Shown here: positions 1 to 13,234 of the stretch, piece after piece | How positions within the stretch are numbered: position 1 is the first letter of the stretch | How the letters are laid out: every line of letters starts with the position of its first letter | Source: Drosophila pseudoobscura | Lineage: Eukaryota > Arthropoda > Insecta > Diptera > Drosophilidae | Length of the DNA stretch: 64,000 nucleotides | Assembly (NCBI RefSeq): GCF_009870125.1 | Contig: NC_046683.1 | Coordinates: forward strand, 16,191,001-16,255,000 | Reading direction: 5' to 3' | The notes under the pieces: model-generated | The model's input: the letters and a program-made list of their open reading frames with translations, nothing else | The model's database searches: none | Told to the model about the DNA's origin: nothing | Translations under genes and position numbers: made by a program

Positions 1-3000
1 GGTATGTACATATCTCCAAAACTTGTTGAGCCTCCCTCGCCCCGCCTATGAGTTGGCTTGAGTGTTATTTAAGATATATTTTCCTCTTTGTGGCTGTAAA
101 TATTTAATAGATTTTCCGACCCCAACCTAGACGCCGACCTTAGTCTCTCTCTCTCTCTCTCTCTCTGTCTGTCTCTCTCTGTGTTTGGTCACTCCCGTAA
201 GCTTTCTCCTGCCCTAGTGAACCATTTGGGATATTCCCGACGGACAAGAGACCCCCACTGCAATTGGTATGAAAATAAAGCGAAGTTCTTGAATTTTCTG
301 GACTAGCATTATTATTGTTATTAAATTTTACTGCCCTTAACTGTTGCTGGAAGGCCGAGACAAATTAGAGGAAAAAGGCGATCGAGGGCCCCGAAGGTGA
401 GTCCTCCCACGCTGGGCTCCTCTCCTAGAACCTCGACCATTTTACGCACAATGTTTTAATGTTGTGTTTGTGTGCTCATCAATATTTATTGCGGTTCGAC
501 TACGTGAGCCGCACACAATCAGCGTCGACTCCTGGTCGAGGACCTGAGCCTGGGCCACCTCCTCCTGCCAGCACAGCGCACGCCCTCAACAGTTGGGGAA
601 ATATTTTTATTATGCTTGATACGGGGTCAACGCAGGACTACCAACGGAAATGTACCCTATATCACTATGTTTCTGATGCATTCAGATTAAAGAACCGATT
701 TGTAAAAATCAATTTGGGGAAGTTTAAAAGGACCTTGTAAATTTCGCTAAACATTTCGTATCAGGTTTGACTTTTCGGTAGATGACTAAAACTTTTTGGA
801 TTTTGGTTTGGATCAAAATTAACAAATAAAATAGGGTTATTGTTAGTGCGATATCAGGGTCGAAATATAAATCCTTTTATTTATACTGAGGTGTTTTCCC
901 AGTCGTTTAGCCACTGAAGCATGTATTTATTTTAAAGTTTTTTTGTTTTTTTTTGTGTGTGTTTTTGTTGTGGCTGACTCGACTCGACTCGACCCTTTGG
1001 ACAGTCAGGGTGCTAGGTACTAGGCCGACTCAGGGCTGCCCTCTGATACGAGTACATACTGCTCGTCTATTAGTACCCGTAGGTATACTCGTCGGTTGTA
1101 GAGCAATGGTAGGAGAAAGAGGGCCTTCAGCAGCTAAAGACGACGTTATTTACTATTCAAAAACTTCAATTACCGCAAAGAAGTCGACGGAGCGTTAATC
1201 GCCAGCAGGCCATTGTGTGTGTCCACGTCCACCCTCACGGTGGCATCCGAGCCACAGTGTTCCACGGCCTGCGGCTGTGGCTGGGAGTCCCACCCACCTT
1301 CCGCCATTATTATGCTGATTTAACGCTTTATTTGCAAATAAATAAAACAAAAGTTTATTGGTTATTAAGTCATTTACCCGCTGTTGCTGGAAAGCAACCG
1401 TGGAGGAAACACGCGGCGATTTAGCACACGCAGCGCCGAAGAAGGCAACAAATTTTCGCCTTCGTTGTTGCCTTTTGTTTTCGAACTAGTCAATGGAGTA
1501 AAGGTAAAGGTAAAGGTAAACGTGATGGTAGTGGGAGTATTCCGGGGGCAATTAGATAAAGCCGATTAGAGTATTTAAGTAAATCAATTGATGTATAATA
1601 AATGGTAAGAGCGGCAGATGGGCCCAAGCAAACAAAATAATGCGAATAATTTCAAGAAAAAGACAAAATATTGAATTAGATCAGATTGTATTTCCAATGT
1701 ATGGCCAATGTATTCTCCATTAATCTGCAGGTCGATTTTATAGATGCTTCCAATGAAGAAAGCTAGCTTTATAATGCTACCTGGAGGCCTGGAGAACAAA
1801 TGATATTTTAATGATAATTATTATAGACAGATCTAGACTTTATAAGGCATTAAGCCAGAGTATGTTTTAGATATATGCCAAAAAGTAGTGACCAGATGCG
1901 CAAATTTGATTGTAGACATTTTATTGACTGCAAATCTTGCAGAAAATTATGTTGTTGTTTCCTGAAAAGCTAACACCCAAGTTCTTTACTCTTCAAAAAA
2001 AAGACTTACAAAACAAACAGCGTCTTTATAGCAATCTTAAACTCCCATATACATTTCCAGCTCTCACTCCAACTTCATCTCCATCTCTATCCAGATCCAC
2101 ATCCTCATCCGTAACTCAATTTCCCTCACGCGAACAAGCAAATGGATAAATGTGGGTCATAAAATGCAAATGGCTCTCGTTGCACCTGAGGTGACTTCTG
2201 TCCATGGCGCCAGCTCCCCCGAAGCCCCTCGGCCTGATGAAGAGGGGCATGGCCTTTGGCTAATTAAACACAAATCACCATAGTTCACAGAATGTTAGAC
2301 ACTTGGGCTCCTGTGTGCCCCTACTGCTGGAGACAAAGGAAACTAAATATTGTATAAAGACATCTTGCAAAATGACTTTTATAATTTAAAAAATTAAATT
2401 AAAATTCCATTTCAATTTGTGGACATTCAGTGAACTCATTCGGCAATAATTTTTTGTATAAGTTCGACCAATTTATTGGGAAACGCAGTACTCAGCCGAT
2501 TGGTTGGTTAGTTTATCAGCCAGTAGTGGAGTAGTGGATGGCTTTTCCTCTGTTGCGTCGACTCGCTATTCAATAAACAAGCGACAATGCAATTTGTCAA
2601 AAGAGTTTCCCTCAAGAGGTGTCCCCGTAGGAGGTACGGGCACGGGCATGGCCACGGCCCCGGGCATTGTTCATTTGCAGCCACAGTGGCCATAAATCGC
2701 AGAGCAACGTGGCGTATGAGTTATGCCTTGCACGGCACCTGGGCAGATCATCCTTGAAGGATCCTTCAGTCGACTCAACTGATGAGCGGCCGTGTCAGCA
2801 ATTTTTCATGCATTTAACAATAGAAGGAAGCGCAAAGCAATGGAAATGAATGACTCTGATGGAATGGGATCGGATGGAGGCAGAGGTGGAGGTCGGCTGG
2901 CTCTTGGTAAAATTCAGATGAGAATGGCAATGACAACGCTCCTTCTCCTTCTCCTCTCCATTATCCATTCTCTACTCTTCACTTCCAATCCACTCCATTC

Positions 3001-6000
3001 CATTTATTCGCCCGCCCATTAAGTCCTTTTGCTCTCTGCGGGAGAAATGGCGGGCAGAGCACAGTAGCCAACATTTCGACTGTGGTCTATTACTAATACT
3101 AATACTCTGCACTGTGGCTGTGTTGCCAAACTCCCAGTTTCCGAATCAATTTTAGGCAATTACCTAATGTAAAAATACAACTTGGTTCCGCAGTAAAGTG
3201 CGTCCTAGAATGGATGTTTCTTCTGATGTGCGAGTTGCTCTTTGGGATGAACACAGCAATAATCTTTTCAGGATTCTTTGGAAGACTCCTCAGAGGACGA
3301 AGATTATCTGAAGTGTTACGTATTGAGGATTCTTCAAGAGGTCCAAAAGTATAAAAATAGGTAGGGTATTCAAGGTTTTGCTTTCTTTCTTTCGCTTGTT
3401 GTTTACGCTACTGAATAGCTGGTGCCCATTATGGCTTAATTAGGTTTTCGCAACATTAATTGAAACTTGGCCTTGCCGTGACATGGCCCCAAACTGCTGC
3501 TCCATCGGCGACTCAACCATATTCACGTGCCCTGGCCGTTTGTCTTCACACATTTGTCCTTTGAGCTTTAGGAAGTGTTTAGCTTTTGCAAGGACATGAA
3601 GCTGCTCCATGTCCTTGTATCCTTCTCTCTTGTCTCTCTTTTGCTGGCTTCTTGATTGGAACAAATGCATTTCTAATCTCGGTTGGAACGCTCCTTCTTC
3701 CTTTAGTTCTCCTCGTCCTCCTTCTGTCTCTGTCTCTGACTCTGTGCCTTCTTCTTGGATATTTCTCATTTCATTTTGTCGCCTATTTGTCATTGCATTT
3801 TGCTTGCACATTTTCCCCACAGGCGACATCTCCACATACATACATAAGTCTTTATACCACCCACATGCACCCACACATATAAAGAAACGTGCATTTCAAC
3901 ACCAAAGGAGGTGGATTAGTACTGGGTATTGGGAGACAGGAGCACACATCTGCTGAAGGCTATCTTTTTCTGTTTCTTTCTCAACTTGGCCGAGATAAAT
4001 GAATAGGGTAAGAAAGCTGTATTCAATGGCCAGATGTGTCCGGTATGAGACCGGAAACAAGTCTCGAAAATGTCCATGAAGGGAATGGATCATCTAAACA
4101 CTCGGCATCCATCGGTTGGACAAAAATGGTATTCCTGAAAGTGATTCGGATCCTCGGAAACAGCTATGGCCAACAGCTTGTGGTATAGCAACTCCACTGA
4201 GATGGCCATAACTCAGATTCCGGGGGACAATACTATACTTCAGTGAAAATTTAAAGCTTTGTACACAACCAGCCTTTGAGCCTGCCTCATCGAGAGTCAC
4301 CCCATCACCCATATTTTAAATGCCTGAATACATGCGTGAATACACCATTTGGTAAAGAGACTGATAAAGAGTTATACGTTCAAAAATCCTTGGAGAACCA
4401 CAGGACACTTGCGCAGGCTTACTGACTCGGCTGCAGAAGAGGAAGCTACCAGCGAAATCAGATGCAAGGCCATCGGGGATTATAGCGAAGGAAAATCGGA
4501 ATGTTAAACCGTTTAAGGCAAGGGGAAGGATCTTTGGAGCCATTCTGAAATTACACCTTCAGTGCACATACCGAGACCCACAGGGAATGTTGGACAGCTC
4601 CATCACGCGTTTTATTATGTACTTTGAAAGATGTGTAGCTTCTAGAAGTTTGGCTATCCCAGCAACCCGATTTGCTAGAGAGCTCCAACCGCTATGATGC
4701 TGAACCTGGATTGAGTCTCTGCCCGTTCAGCAATCACTTCTCTCTTTGGCCGGTTTCAATCGGTTTTATTGAGGTGTAACCCGTAGAAAATAAAATGTAT
4801 CTCTTCAGGCCGAGCGTTGCCCACTAAAAATCAATGGTTTATGACTTTTTGGGCATTTTTCACGTAATTTAAAGAACTAAAGACTGAAAGTCAAGCTCAA
4901 AAGTCACAGCTAAGGCACTAGAATCGACATCAGCTGGCGAGTTGGCTGAAACAAAAGCCCCCGGGCAGACATTTGACCTGGCTCTGTGCCTTCCTCTGCG
5001 GCCCGAGCTTTTCCATTCTGCCTCAGTGGTGTGCTGCCCTCTTTAGATTGTTCATTCATTTTTTTAAGTCTCGTGTCTCACTAAATTCCAAAATCGTAGA
5101 ACCCACCCCCGACCCAGCCCTGGCCACACATATAGCCAACCAGCCAACCCGTTCGGACATTTGGTAGTCTCTATAGGTCGCATTCCATTTTAGTCACGTA
5201 CAGACGGGAAAGTTATCGAAGATTTAAACGCACGTACATGGGGTAAAGGAAAACTTCGCACATACACTCCCATGTATGTATGTGAGCCTCGTACAGTGCG
5301 CCTCATAGCGATATTGGATGGAGACCTTAGAGATTAAGATTCGGTACAGAGGTGCCCTTCGACGGAGATAGCAAAAACTAAAATCCGTCATCAAATGCCG
5401 TGAGTTATTGTAAAATGTCGGGTCCAGTTCGTGTCCCTGTTTCCGACTCCGTCTGTGGCTCCGCCTTAGCTTTGACTCCGACTACGATTCCGATTCCGAT
5501 TCCGAACTCTGGCTGGGTCGGAGGGTCGTAGGGTCGGACTTGAACAGTGACTCCCCAGACGCTGCGGACGCTTGGCACGTAGTCGGAGAGGGGAAAAAGT
5601 GCCAACTGTTTTGCTTGTCAAATTGAAATTAAAAGCCAAAATGCCTCAACTTGGCTGTCAGTGCCACGCGGCTGCCATAGCCAGAGCCACTGCCTGGTTC
5701 ATGGATATAGTCTTTTTATAAAATCAATAAAACCAAATAAAATATATGGCTTCACTTAAGCAGCAACTGGCACGTATTCAGCTAGATTTCTCAGTTTTGA
5801 ACCTAGAGTGAGTTCTCAGTCCCAGCACAGTCCCAGCCCATGCCAGACTATACCAGACCGGACCAGTCCTGTGGTCAGTTTTATGAGGGATTGTGATGAA
5901 AAATTGCGGTCGGTTGACCTTGGTCCACATCATCTCGAAAAAACACTAAGACAACAGATTTCTGAAGTACTTTTCTACAAGTTTTTGGGGTTACTATTTC

Positions 6001-7145
6001 TTTCACTTGTAGTTGATTTGTTAAATATATTATAAATTTTATGCACTGCTCTTAATTACCACTTTTTATAGTATATATTTCCATTCTTTCCATTTCAATC
6101 AAAACTTATCCATTAATTTTGCAGCATCCTGGAGGAAAGTTTTCACGGAATTAGCACACTGGACGCAGAACTTATATGGCATTTAAGTACATATTATTTG
6201 AATAAATCGAATCGAATACATGCAAAATATTGTAGAAAAAGGGATAAGTATCTGCGATTACATCAGCCATACTGCATAACTTCCTCCAGGTGGTAATTTG
6301 TCGAATTGTGCTGCCTTTTCTGAAAATGTCTGGTATGCATAGCCCATATTCGAGTTTCGAATGAATTCACGCGTTCGTTCATTTGTTGATGATTTAAGTG
6401 GCGCTTCGACTTTCGGCAATCCTGCGGGATCCGCTTCGACCCCCAATAGCAAATGCACCTCGCGGCATATGGATCCAGTTGGGCAATTATTCATGCAGCC
6501 TAAACACAAAACAGAAGCCCCAAACCGGGACTCATGTGTGGGAGGGTGGGTTGAATGTGAATGTGAATGAGAATGTGGGGGTGTGCGTGTGCGTGTGAAT
6601 GTGGGTGTATGTATCAGAGTAGCATGAGTCCATGTGGGTGCAATTAAACGCAAACTGTCTGTCTATCTGTCTGCCCTATCTCTCTCTCGCACTTCGTCTT
6701 GCGTTGTTCTGTTGTTTTGCTGCGTTCGCGCAATTTTCCCATTTTCCCGTTCGCTTATTAATGAATTTTCCAATAATTTCTGCCAGCTGCCGCTGCCGCT
6801 GCCGCTGCCCCGCCTGCAGCCTGTCGGTGCCGGGTTCCCTGGTGTTTCGGGGGATGGCGACGGGGATCCACTGCTACTGCTATATTGCTGCTGTCCATGT
6901 GCTGCTGGCATTTTGGTCGCACTTAGGCTTATTGTTTGGTCCCTGGCAGAAGAAAGGAAGGCTTTATACTGCTACTCGGGCCAGGCCGAGTGGTTGCCAG
7001 GCAGCAAACGATGCCTCTGCCATTAAATCATTTTATTTCGACGTTAGACAGATGGTGAGCATAAGTGGCAATAGGCTTACACTCGAACAATAGCCTAATC
7101 AGTTTTGGAAGCGTTTGAAGAGCCATTTCCCAACTGCTTTAAAAC
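1..7145. other. Gene-poor noncoding stretch
   Basis: I see no supportable gene here. The DNA is AT-rich with microsatellites: a (CT)n tract at 143-182, short CTGCCG runs near 6786-6812 and GT-rich runs near 6570-6600. Open frames are short, lack splice context and use simple-repeat codons. One 109-codon open stretch without an ATG lies at 4368-4697 (see findings). The stretch may be intergenic or part of a large intron of a gene outside the window; the sequence does not decide. Confidence 0.6.
143..182. repeat. (CT)n microsatellite
   Basis: An uninterrupted CT run passes into imperfect CTGT/CT repeats. GA/CT tracts of this type can bind GAGA factor or CLAMP in Drosophila, but nothing here shows that this one does. 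Confidence 0.9.
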
Positions 7146-8264
7146 AAACGAGGGGGAACGTTGTGAGTTGCTGCGGACACCGCAACTCTACAGTTATACC
7201 CGATACTAAGTCAGTATAGCTCTCTTCCGGCAGACGGCGCTAATATTAAACGAAACGACAAAGAGTGCGTGCGAGAGAGACAGAAAATCAGTCTGAGCGT
7301 GACGTCGGGCGCTGCGTAGCCACTGAAAATTGTTTTTGTCCTTTTCGGCTACAAAAATTATCCGATCTGATCAAAATTCAGCAATCTGATAGATATGATC
7401 ATTATCTATGATTCTGCGTTTTTAGTTTTCTCAAATCTGCAATATTGTGGATGCAACAGATTTTCGTCCTTTGTGGGGGCGGATGGGGGTGGGGCGAAAT
7501 TCTGAGATATACGTTTTATAGTGACATCTTAAAGGAGTGTGTGTACCAAATTTGGTTACTCTAGCCTTAATAGTCTCTGAGATTTTTGGTTGCCTCAGAT
7601 TTTCGTCCTTTGCGGGGGCGGAAGGGGGTGTGGCGAAATTTGGACAGGAAACGGTCAAGGTCCGATATCACAGGAGTGTGGATACCAAATTTGGTTGCTC
7701 TGGCTTTTATAGGTTCTGAGATCCTTGAACTCATATTTTGCAATTGGCAAAACCGACCATGAAACCTGTGTGTTAGAGTGAGACAGAGCGAGAAAGAGTG
7801 AAATTGTTTTCGTGATTCTGGCTGTAATAATTATACGATCTGGTTCAGATTTTGCACTCTAGAAGATATAGTCATCTTCTACGATTCTGCGTTTTTAGTT
7901 TTCTCGTATCGTCGAAATTGTGGATGCCACAGATTTTCGCCCTTTGTGGGGGCGGAAGTGGGCGGGGCAAAGTTTTGAAATATTTTTGGAGCAGTGACAT
8001 ATCACAGAAGTCTGGATCCAAAACATCGTTGCTCTAGCTCTTATAGTCTTTGAGCATTAGGCGCTGAAGGGGACGGACAGACGGACAGACGGACAGACGG
8101 ACGGACGGACAGACAGACAGGGCTCAATCGACTCGGCTATTGATGCTGATCAAGAATATATATACTTTATAGGGTCGGAAACGATTCCTTCTGGACGTTA
8201 CACACATCCACTTTTACCACAAATCTAATATACCCCAATACTCATTTTGAGTATCGGGTATAAA
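7146..8264 (+). mobile_element. Full-length DINE-1/ISY-like Helitron copy A
   Basis: About 1.12 kb, matched almost base for base by an inverted copy at 32272-33397, which fixes both ends. The 14-mer ttatacccgatact at 7194-7207 recurs as its reverse complement at 8250-8263, forming subterminal inverted repeats. A hairpin-forming stretch at 7166-7189 (gagttgc ... gcaactc) lies near the left end. Near the right end are an (ACGGACAG)n microsatellite and the block with gggtcggaaacg and the final gtatcgggtataaa. This architecture (subterminal repeats, internal tetranucleotide microsatellite, no coding capacity, no target duplication) is that of DINE-1/INE-1 nonautonomous Helitron-like elements. A GA-rich motif, gagagagacagaaaa, lies at 7273-7287. 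Short ORFs inside are not coding. The near-identity of the two copies implies recent mobility. Confidence 0.85.
8072..8120 (+). repeat. (ACGGACAG)n microsatellite inside Helitron copy A
   Basis: ACGG and ACAG tetranucleotides alternate near the right end of the element. The reverse-complement tract occurs at the matching place in copy B (about 32418-32470). It is part of the element. Confidence 0.9.
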
Positions 8265-10993
8265 AATCATTCAAGTTTAAACAGGCAATAAAACTAACAC
8301 TGGGAATATTATTAAGAAAAATACTCAAGGTATCCATAAAATAGATGGAATTATTATAAAATAATATACGCATAGGACAATCGATAAGAATCATCAATGT
8401 CGTAACACAAAGAGACATACATTTGTATGGGTTTAGGGGCGAATTGAAGCACAATCTTTTTCCTTAGTCGACAATGAGTCTCTCCCTAAAAGAAAGCGTC
8501 TGTTATGAACGAGGGAATACTTACTCTACGGAGCTCTGGCCTTCCAATTTCAACTCAATCATCAGCCCGCAACAGCCACAGGGCCATCCATTCGACTACT
8601 CGACTAGTTGTCGGTCTTTGGCAGTCGTTTTCCTGCTCGTCTTGGCCTGGGCTTTAACTTTCAATTGTTTGGGGAATTTGGAGAGAGGGAGAACGTTTTC
8701 TGCCATTAGCCATTGGAGTGGAGTGGAACCGATATGTGGGCCGTGGGCAGGAATCATTCACAGATGTGGCCCTGTGTGCGTGTGTGGGTGTGGGTGTTAG
8801 TGTTAATGCTGCTGTTAATGTTAACCTGTAATGTATGTTTGATAAGTTAATTTTCGCCTTTATCGCCTGGAATGGAGGAGGTGGAGTTTTGGGGGCTACA
8901 GCTGCCTGACAGCTTACCATTAAAGCCATTGGGGAACACTCACCCAAAGGCAGCCAGAAGCATTCCCACGGCAACAAAGCCATTAAAACGCTATGTGTGG
9001 GCGGCGGGGGTGGATTCCTCATCGACACCCACCCACCCAGCCAGCCAACCAACCAACCACTCATCGTCATTGATCCAATCATTCATTTTTGGCGCCGGAG
9101 ACAGAGGCAGAGGCCAAGACATTTTGATTGCCCAGTAAGTGTATCGGAAGTGGAAAAGACAGAGAGGGTGGGCCGGCTGGGCAGGCTGGGGCCAGGGAAA
9201 GTCACCAGTCACCGGACGTCATCCATCCAGCACAGTGGGACAAATGCACGTAGCGACACTCGTAGCTGCACCTGAAAATGAAAATCTTGCACGACAGTCA
9301 GCAAAAAAACATTCTAAGAATAACTTGCAAATATTTGTGCTCTTCATTCCATTAGGAAAAATTATTTACCCGCTGCTGCACTGCGCCGGAGAGTATCTAT
9401 TGGGGTAGATGGTAAATGATTTGTTTTATTTTTATGTGATTTACTTAAGAAATCGAACGCTTTACGATTTTGATTTGCGCTTGGTGTTTGCTTATGAAAG
9501 TGCTACTTACAATGGCAACAATGGGACGCCAGCTCGAACGTACCCCTCTCCAACCGCAGACTGCCAGAACTCATAGCCCCCCCAATCCTCCATCCTCCAT
9601 CCTCGTAGAACTCCTAATACCAATACCAATTCCAGTGCCAGCTCCCAAGTGGCTGGTGTCGTTGCTTGCTTCGCTTCCGTTGGGATTGGGACGGGGTTGG
9701 GGGTTGGGGGTTGGACTGGGTGAATTGGAGTGGAGTGGCTGGGCTTGTTATCCTTTACGCGAGAACTCGCTGGTAATCAATGAAATTACTTTTTAGTTCA
9801 AGGCAATCCAATAGTGTTGCAAAATGAAATTATTGTGAGTCAGTTCCAGTGCCAGTGGAAGAGCGGAAGCAGCGCGCGGTCCTGACAGGACCTGGCCCCT
9901 GCTCAGCGTTTGCTAATGAAGTGTTGCCAAGATTGGAGGCGGTGTGGGTGGGGCATGGGGCCCCCGAAAGGGAGGGGCTGAGATATTGGCGGGACATGCT
10001 AGCTCACATTTTTCAGTTATTGCGCTTCCTTTACTCTAGTCTGCTCTGCTCTGCTCTGCTCTGCTCTGTTCTGTTCTTCTCTCCTTTCGTTTTTTGGGTT
10101 GGGTGTTGCATACATTTGCGCTTAATGGCTTTGGGGAATTCCGATGACGTTTATAGTCGACAGCCAGCTCTTGCCACTGCTCCTGCTCCTGCCACTGCCA
10201 CTGCTCCTCCACCAGCTCCTGCTTTGGCTACTGCTCTTCGCATCCTCGGGGAAATTTGCTTTTGAAACTTTCCTGCTTCTCTTCTCTCACTCTTGTGGGG
10301 AATATGTATGTGCGAGAGTATGAAAACACTTAAAGCTGGTCGCAAAAAGGAATAGCAAAGAAACGGCAAAAGATTCGAAAAGACATAAAATAAAGCAGAA
10401 TCCTGGCTGGACAATAACTCTTTGATGGTCAATGATTTGCTGATGGATGATCTTTCAAGCTTTGAAAGAGCTGACTGCACAGGAAGCTAATCGGAGATTG
10501 TCAACTTGTCGAGCTGATTTTCATGGATTATGTCGTAAATGTTGGAATGGAAATGTCTTCGCGGGGTTGGGCTACTCTATAGATGTACAGATTGTCTTAA
10601 AGAATGCACAAAAATTGATTGGGCAATGCTCATATTTGTATATGAGCTGAAAATACTCGTAGTATTAGGCTGGATAATTCCTAAAGGTAAAGGCTAAATG
10701 GCTAAATGGAGGAACAGAGAGCAGATTCTGGTTTAAACTAAATTAATACGAAATGGATAAAGGAACCTTCTGCTCCAACAATGAGTATATCAATTGTCTC
10801 CCTAACTTTTCCAGTTCTGCTCCACAACAATCCCTCTGGTATCGATGTGATCATCGGTTCGGTGGTCTTGATGGAGTGCCAGTCGCGGCAGAAGTCGAGT
10901 TCAGCAAATTACTCCAAATAGTTGCTCATCTCGGGGCGGCGTGTATTGCCATCCAGGATGATTGACTGCGTCCAGGGAAGCCGCCTCCGCTAG

Positions 10994-11043
10994 TGGATGG
11001 ATGGATGGATGGATGGATGGATGGATGGAAGGATGGATGGGTG
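10994..11043 (+). repeat. (GGAT)n microsatellite
   Basis: About eleven GGAT units in tandem, with one GGAA variant near the end. Confidence 0.95.
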
Positions 11044-13191
11044 GTTTGAAGGGTTAAGCGGGTCACAGCTGGCGCTGCTGCGCTGGCTGACAGTTGCAAT
11101 TAATGCGGCAATTGCAGTTGGGTTTTTGTGCTGCACTTGCCAAAGATGATGCAACATGAGGAGGAGAAGGAGGAGGAGTCACAGCTCTACATTCCCCATA
11201 CCCATGCCCATGCCCATGACAATGTCGTTGTCGTTGTCGTTGTTGATGACATCCTATGCCTCTTCCTCTTCACAGAATCCCTCCCAGAATTCCATCATGC
11301 CTGCCCCGCCTGACTTCCTGCAGCGCTGCCTGCCTGCTGCTGTCTCCTGCTAATTGGCATGCATCAATGCATCGATGACGTTTATTAGCAGTACTCAGAC
11401 ACACTCGAGGGGCTCCAGGCTGCCACAGCGGAGGTGGGTGTGCCATATAGCAGGATTGAGGATTACACTCTCTGATGACGTTATTGTGTGCGCAGTGCGG
11501 CAAATTAACTTAATTTGATTTAATGGGCATCGCGAGTCAGATAGGGTCCGGGATCCAGGCCCAGGGAGTGACAGCAGGAGGCAGCATATGATGTGCTGGG
11601 GTGGGGGACGAAAGCCTCTCTCATATTGTAATAATGCCGATGATTGGATGCAGCTGCTGCATGCTGCATGATGCATACTCCATGCTGCATGATGCTCGGC
11701 TGATCAGCCCAGAGCGGGCCTACTAAGTTCCTGATAATCCGGCCACAACCATCGAGCCCTGTTCCATCACAAGCCTAACGGGCTCAGAGGCACTACTGGC
11801 CCAAACACTAAGAAAAGGTTTGCTAACGTAAGCGATTCTATCCTTATATAAGCTAACAGTCCTGTCGGATCATAAAAGGAATATTTAAACGTAATAATCC
11901 TATAGAATATATGTAGAATATAGAACATTCTATTATTTGATCCATCGAAAGCCAACATCCATGATCGCTTAGCCTCTTCGATCTTATCTTCTGTCATTAT
12001 ATATAAAACTCGATCCTTTGACTTATCTTCTATATCTTATATACTTACTATGAGCCTTAAGATTATATTTTACGGTCCCTCATTCGTTTCTTTCATATAT
12101 CCTATTCATAATTCTGTAAGTTTCTAATCTGTAATGGTTCCATCTTCTCTCCCACCCAATCTGACCCAAATCTGATACAGCAGAGGGAAATCCTTGTAAA
12201 TGTTCTCCTCCAATCGTAGGGTAAGTATTACTACTTTGCTCACTCCAATCCGCCTTTCGCCCCTTGAAAAATCTCATCAATTGACAAAACTGCGAGTCCA
12301 CACACGATCCCTCTGGCAGGGGGCCGCGAGGTCTTCATTAGCCCGCGAGTTGTAAACATCCATTCAGGGCTCTCCAGGTATCTGTTCCTCTAGCTTGCCT
12401 TTCATACACATGTACAAACACACGAGTATGCGAGTGAGTATTCGAGAGTGCGAGTACGTATGCAATCCTCTAAGAATAAGTATTCCTCACGAAATGTGTT
12501 TGGGGAGCACTGATTTAGCTCCTGGCTCCCTGCGTCGTAGTCTTAGACGTTGTCGTTGTCGTTGTCGCTGTCGCTGTCACCGTCGGTTCTTGTTTCGTTG
12601 ATACTACTGTTCCACTTATTGTCGTTGTTGTCGTCGTCATCAGGTCGAGTGGCAGCATTTAATGAGGTGCAAATGAGCTTGTCCTGGCATCAACAGCACC
12701 AAGACACTCAGAGGGGCGATTGCGGGGGAGGGCTAGAAGAAGAGTCGCATCACTTTAAAAAGGAAAAATTAGCTGCCAGGAGTAGGCCAAGTGCCAGAGA
12801 AGGACCCAAGGAGTAGCAGGAGCTGCTGGCTTGGCGATGGAGGGGGCGAAGCAAGCAAAGCATCAGGATGAGTGGCAAATGTTGTTGCTAATTTCTTCAG
12901 TTTTATTTTCTTTTTTGCATTTTTTATACATATTCTTTTTATTTCTCTCTAACTGTCGTCTGTTTGTGTGTTTTGAGAATTTTACATATTTTCTATGAAA
13001 ATTACCATAGACACATGGCTGTTTGCCCCCCATCCCCATCTAGCCGCCCTCCTGCTCTGCTCAAATGCTAGGCACGTAGTCGTGGGTGCACCCACTTAAC
13101 ATGATAAGCGACAAGACACCTAACATGTTCAACACGACACCTTCACGACGACAGCAACGACAGCAGTCTCCCGACTCGTATGCTACTGATG

Positions 13192-13234
13192 TTAGGATGG
13201 TAGGATGGTAGAATGGTAGGATGGTAGGATGGTG
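13192..13234 (+). repeat. ATGGTAGG minisatellite
   Basis: Roughly five tandem copies of an eight-base unit, one of them carrying an A for G change. Confidence 0.9.

Noticed and set aside
7431..7658. 75-aa ORF present in both full-length Helitron copies
   Set aside because: It follows repeated blocks inside the nonautonomous element and has no transposase or replication-protein motif. Conservation is explained by recent copying.
10994..11043. Regular repeats considered as CRISPR-like
   Set aside because: Simple GGAT microsatellite with no spacers, in an animal genome.
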